Assembly: GCA_001874305.1 (NCBI GenBank)
Contig: MPCU01000003.1
Location: 124,001 to 188,000, forward strand
Length of the DNA stretch: 64,000 nt
Direction of reading: 5' to 3'
DNA from: Bacteriovorax sp. MedPE-SWde
GTDB taxonomy: Bacteria; Bdellovibrionota; Bacteriovoracia; Bacteriovoracales; Bacteriovoracaceae
Shown piece by piece: positions 62,124 through 64,000 of the stretch (position 1 is its first letter; every line of letters begins with the position of its first letter). The notes beneath the pieces were generated by a model. It ran no database searches. It worked only from the letters and a program-made list of their open reading frames with translations, and was not told the DNA's origin. The translations under genes and the position numbers were made by a program.

Positions 62124-62975
62124 TTATTCTCCATGACCATGTCCTTTATTTTCTTTCATTATAGGCCAGAACTCCCTTCTATTGTCGAGCCCATCATCTA
62201 TCATGTGCTGAATTTCGGCTTCGATTTGATCTATAAGTGGATCGATTTCAGAATCAGCAGGATCATCACTAATTGCTGTCTCTGGCTTGATTGGTTTTCC
62301 AACATATATATCGATAGGAGATGGAAGAGGGAAGTAGTTAGCGCTTAAAGGTAGCGCCGGAAGTCCAAATTTCTTTGCTATTCCCTTTGCTTGATAAACA
62401 TAAGGAAAGACTTCTTCTGCACCAACAACTGCAACTGGTAGTATTTCTATTCCGGCCTTTATGGCCATTCTGTAAAAGCCTCGTGTGAACTCTTGTACTT
62501 TATAAAAATCTTTGGTGCTCTTGGCTACTCCTCTAACTCCCTCTGGGAAAATTAATAGAGATTCACCTTTTTCTAGTAGGTTCATGCAGTTATCACGATC
62601 ACCCAATACGGCACCACATTCATTTGCCCATTTGTTAATAAAAGGCAGGCTTGTAAAAAATCTTTCAACCATGGGCCTTAAAATACGAGAAGGTTTAATC
62701 TCCATTGAGAAAGCAGTTCCTATTAGGAGTCCGTCAATAGCGATCTGACCACTATGGTTAGAAACGACCATATATTGTTTGTCTTGAACATTTTCTTTTC
62801 CGAACAGTCTCACCTTGAAGTAATTCTTATAAAGCGGATAAATATATTTGATATTATTGCAGGCTTTTCTAAGGTTTAGGCCCCAGGCATCCTCACGTTC
62901 ACCATAGCGAACAACTAATTCATTAAAGACATTGTCGATTTCTTTCTTGTCTTCTTTAGTCAGAATTGGAAGCAT
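62124..62975 (-). CDS. 1-acylglycerol-3-phosphate acyltransferase-like (PlsC family)
   Basis: This is a 283-residue acyltransferase. The catalytic box is SNHSGQIAIDG (a long-spaced HxxxxxxD form), followed by FINKWANECGAVLGDRDN, LLIFPEGVRG (the EGTR-type block) and GIEILPVAVVGAEE. Such proteins transfer fatty acids to glycerol phosphates or related lipids at the inner membrane. ATG has AGGAAA upstream. It is in an operon with the SDR gene. Confidence 0.86.
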   Translation of the reverse strand: MLPILTKEDKKEIDNVFNELVVRYGEREDAWGLNLRKACNNIKYIYPLYKNYFKVRLFGKENVQDKQYMVVSNHSGQIAIDGLLIGTAFSMEIKPSRILRPMVERFFTSLPFINKWANECGAVLGDRDNCMNLLEKGESLLIFPEGVRGVAKSTKDFYKVQEFTRGFYRMAIKAGIEILPVAVVGAEEVFPYVYQAKGIAKKFGLPALPLSANYFPLPSPIDIYVGKPIKPETAISDDPADSEIDPLIDQIEAEIQHMIDDGLDNRREFWPIMKENKGHGHGE

Positions 62976-63099
62976 GTTTTTCCTTAGATATCTATTAAGT
63001 TACTGAATCTCTTCAATTTTAACAAAAGCAGACCCCTGCACAAAGCAGGCACAATGTGCTAAAATACTTAGTAGAAAAATACTATAATTTGAGGAATAT

Positions 63100-63405
63100 A
63101 TGCAAAAAGATGAATGGAAAAAGAAACTACATGGTCTAATGCGTGGTTGTCAGGATGAACTATCTAAAGCAACAAATATTGGTAAGAAAATGATTACCGC
63201 GTCTCAAACTAATTCAAACTTGCAAGATAGCTACATTGAGCTTGGTAAGCTTGCGGCGAAGCACCTTGAAGCTGGAATATTAGAATGGGAAAATCCAAGA
63301 GTAGATGAGCTTTTGGAAGAAATAGAACTTCATAAGAAAGATCTACAATCTATCGAGTCTGAAGTTCAAAAAATTAAAGCACAGTCAGACTCTGAATCTG
63401 ATTAA
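63100..63405 (+). CDS. Small helical protein of unknown function
   Basis: This is a 101-residue, charged, cytoplasmic protein predicted to be two long helices (KKKLHGLMRGCQDELSKATN, then EILEWEN...LLEEIELHKKDLQSIESEVQKI) with an acidic tail. No family is recognised. GAGGA lies 4 bases before the ATG. Its end overlaps the convergent engB gene by 4 bases. The upstream region 62976-63099 holds a CCTGC-ACAAA-GCAGG hairpin. Confidence 0.65.
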   Translation: MQKDEWKKKLHGLMRGCQDELSKATNIGKKMITASQTNSNLQDSYIELGKLAAKHLEAGILEWENPRVDELLEEIELHKKDLQSIESEVQKIKAQSDSESD

Positions 63406-64000
63406 GAAGACCTTTGCTGCGTTTGATTTAAAAGAAAATTTACAACAGAAGTTTCAAGCGTAGGGATACCTGTTTTCTTTTCGGCAGATACGAAATGTAC
63501 TTGTTCTACCCAGTCAGATTCTTTATAGATTTGCGGCTTAAGTTTATTAAGTGCTGATCTTTCTTTCTGAGTTTTTAGTTTATCTAGTTTATTAAAAACC
63601 ATAAAAGTATTAAATCCGTACGGTTCTAAATACTTCTTAAACTCTTTGTCACTATCTTGATTTGGATGTCTTGCATCTTGGAGATTCAACATAAGAACAT
63701 CGTCTCCAGCATTTTCAAAGAATGTATGCATTAGCTTTTGCCAGTGACTCTTCATTTCTTTTGAAACTTTTGCATGTCCATACCCTGGTAGGTCAAATAG
63801 CCAGTAAGTCGGTCCGTCTTCTACAGGCTTTCCATTAAGTTCTAACTTAAATTCAAAGATATTAATTTCTCTCGTTCTCCCTGGAGTCTTAGAGATATTT
63901 GCTGTCTTATTTCCAAAAAGTGAGTTTATTGAACTCGACTTTCCTACATTTGAGCGTCCAATCATACTAACACCAATAACATTTTCAGCGCGAAGCCAAT
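63402..64000 (-). CDS. engB: Ribosome-assembly GTPase EngB/YsxC (5' end beyond window)
   Basis: This GTPase acts in large ribosomal subunit assembly. G1 MIGRSNVGKSSSINSLFG, switch I TPGRTREIN, G3 FDLPGYGHAKVS, G4 FNKLDKLK and G5 VSAEKKTGI are visible. The frame continues upstream past the first visible ATG (LRAENVIGVSM...), so the true start lies beyond base 64000 and the protein here is 5'-truncated. It overlaps the convergent small helical protein gene. Confidence 0.94.
   Translation of the reverse strand, partial: WLRAENVIGVSMIGRSNVGKSSSINSLFGNKTANISKTPGRTREINIFEFKLELNGKPVEDGPTYWLFDLPGYGHAKVSKEMKSHWQKLMHTFFENAGDDVLMLNLQDARHPNQDSDKEFKKYLEPYGFNTFMVFNKLDKLKTQKERSALNKLKPQIYKESDWVEQVHFVSAEKKTGIPTLETSVVNFLLNQTQQRSS

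Noticed and set aside
63083-63088. TATAAT before the small helical protein gene
   Set aside because: Only 11 bases before the ATG, so the transcript would lose its GAGGA ribosome site; no matching -35 element.
1-64000. CRISPR arrays, insertion sequences, prophage, rRNA
   Set aside because: No spaced repeats, transposase, integrase, phage structural gene or rRNA segment was seen.

Overview
The window is an AT-rich, densely packed stretch of bacterial chromosome. It carries many Che-type and receiver genes, HD-GYP-type proteins, lipoproteins, paired ArsA-like ATPases, a PhaR-type regulator, small secreted proteins of no recognised family, and tail-to-tail overlapping genes. This combination suggests a Bdellovibrionota bacterium of the Bacteriovorax/Halobacteriovorax type. 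That assignment is inference from gene content; no rRNA gene is present to confirm it. No insertion sequence, prophage or CRISPR array was seen.

Layout. (1) 1-12543 is a chemotaxis and phosphorelay cluster: the 3' part of a CheA with a C-terminal receiver, CheW, a soluble methyl-accepting protein with three near-identical sensory repeats, CheB, a repeat-plus-Hpt protein, CheY and CheR. A reverse-strand ABC1/UbiB-like kinase follows, then an Hpt-receiver protein and a second CheA with an N-terminal receiver, closed by an intrinsic terminator. (2) 12.6-15.1 kb has a canonical HD-GYP phosphodiesterase, a degenerate SpoIIE-type phosphatase and a secreted protein. (3) 15.1-20.7 kb, reverse strand, has a transsulfuration pair whose second gene appears to start at ATT, two ArsA-like ATPases with an outer-membrane protein, and a PhaR-type regulator. 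(4) 20.7-31.2 kb has a long untranslated region, a TPR lipoprotein, a peptide-type ABC importer lacking ATPases, an HD-GYP-like/coiled-coil gene pair behind a ribosome-site-masking RNA structure, and tRNA-Leu(UAG). (5) 31.2-45 kb has a sialyltransferase-like/sialidase-like pair, a CxxCH protein, a DEAD-box helicase, a flavoprotein, MurG, a desaturase, an orphan OmpR-type regulator, BipA and an ABC-F protein. (6) 45-53.4 kb has a lipoprotein with an ADP-ribosyltransferase R-S-E signature, a DedA-like/disulfide-reductase fusion with MsrB, a hotdog thioesterase behind a cobalamin riboswitch, HemJ, a phytase-like esterase and PckA. (7) 53.6-64 kb has AlaS, a receiver-HD protein, a YfiR/CHASE8-like histidine kinase pair, a small P-loop kinase, a PadR regulator with an operator palindrome, tRNA-Leu(CAA), a PlsC/SDR pair and EngB, cut by the window end.

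How it fits together. The chemotaxis genes encode two CheA kinases with receivers at opposite ends plus two extra Hpt modules, so the pathway probably branches or buffers phosphate. The least expected signals are the cobalamin riboswitch upstream of an acyl-CoA thioesterase (50060-50160), the predicted surface or periplasmic ADP-ribosyltransferase (45225-46898), the three-repeat Hpt protein (5078-6322), and the histidine kinase that replaces a diguanylate cyclase beside YfiR (57575-59607).
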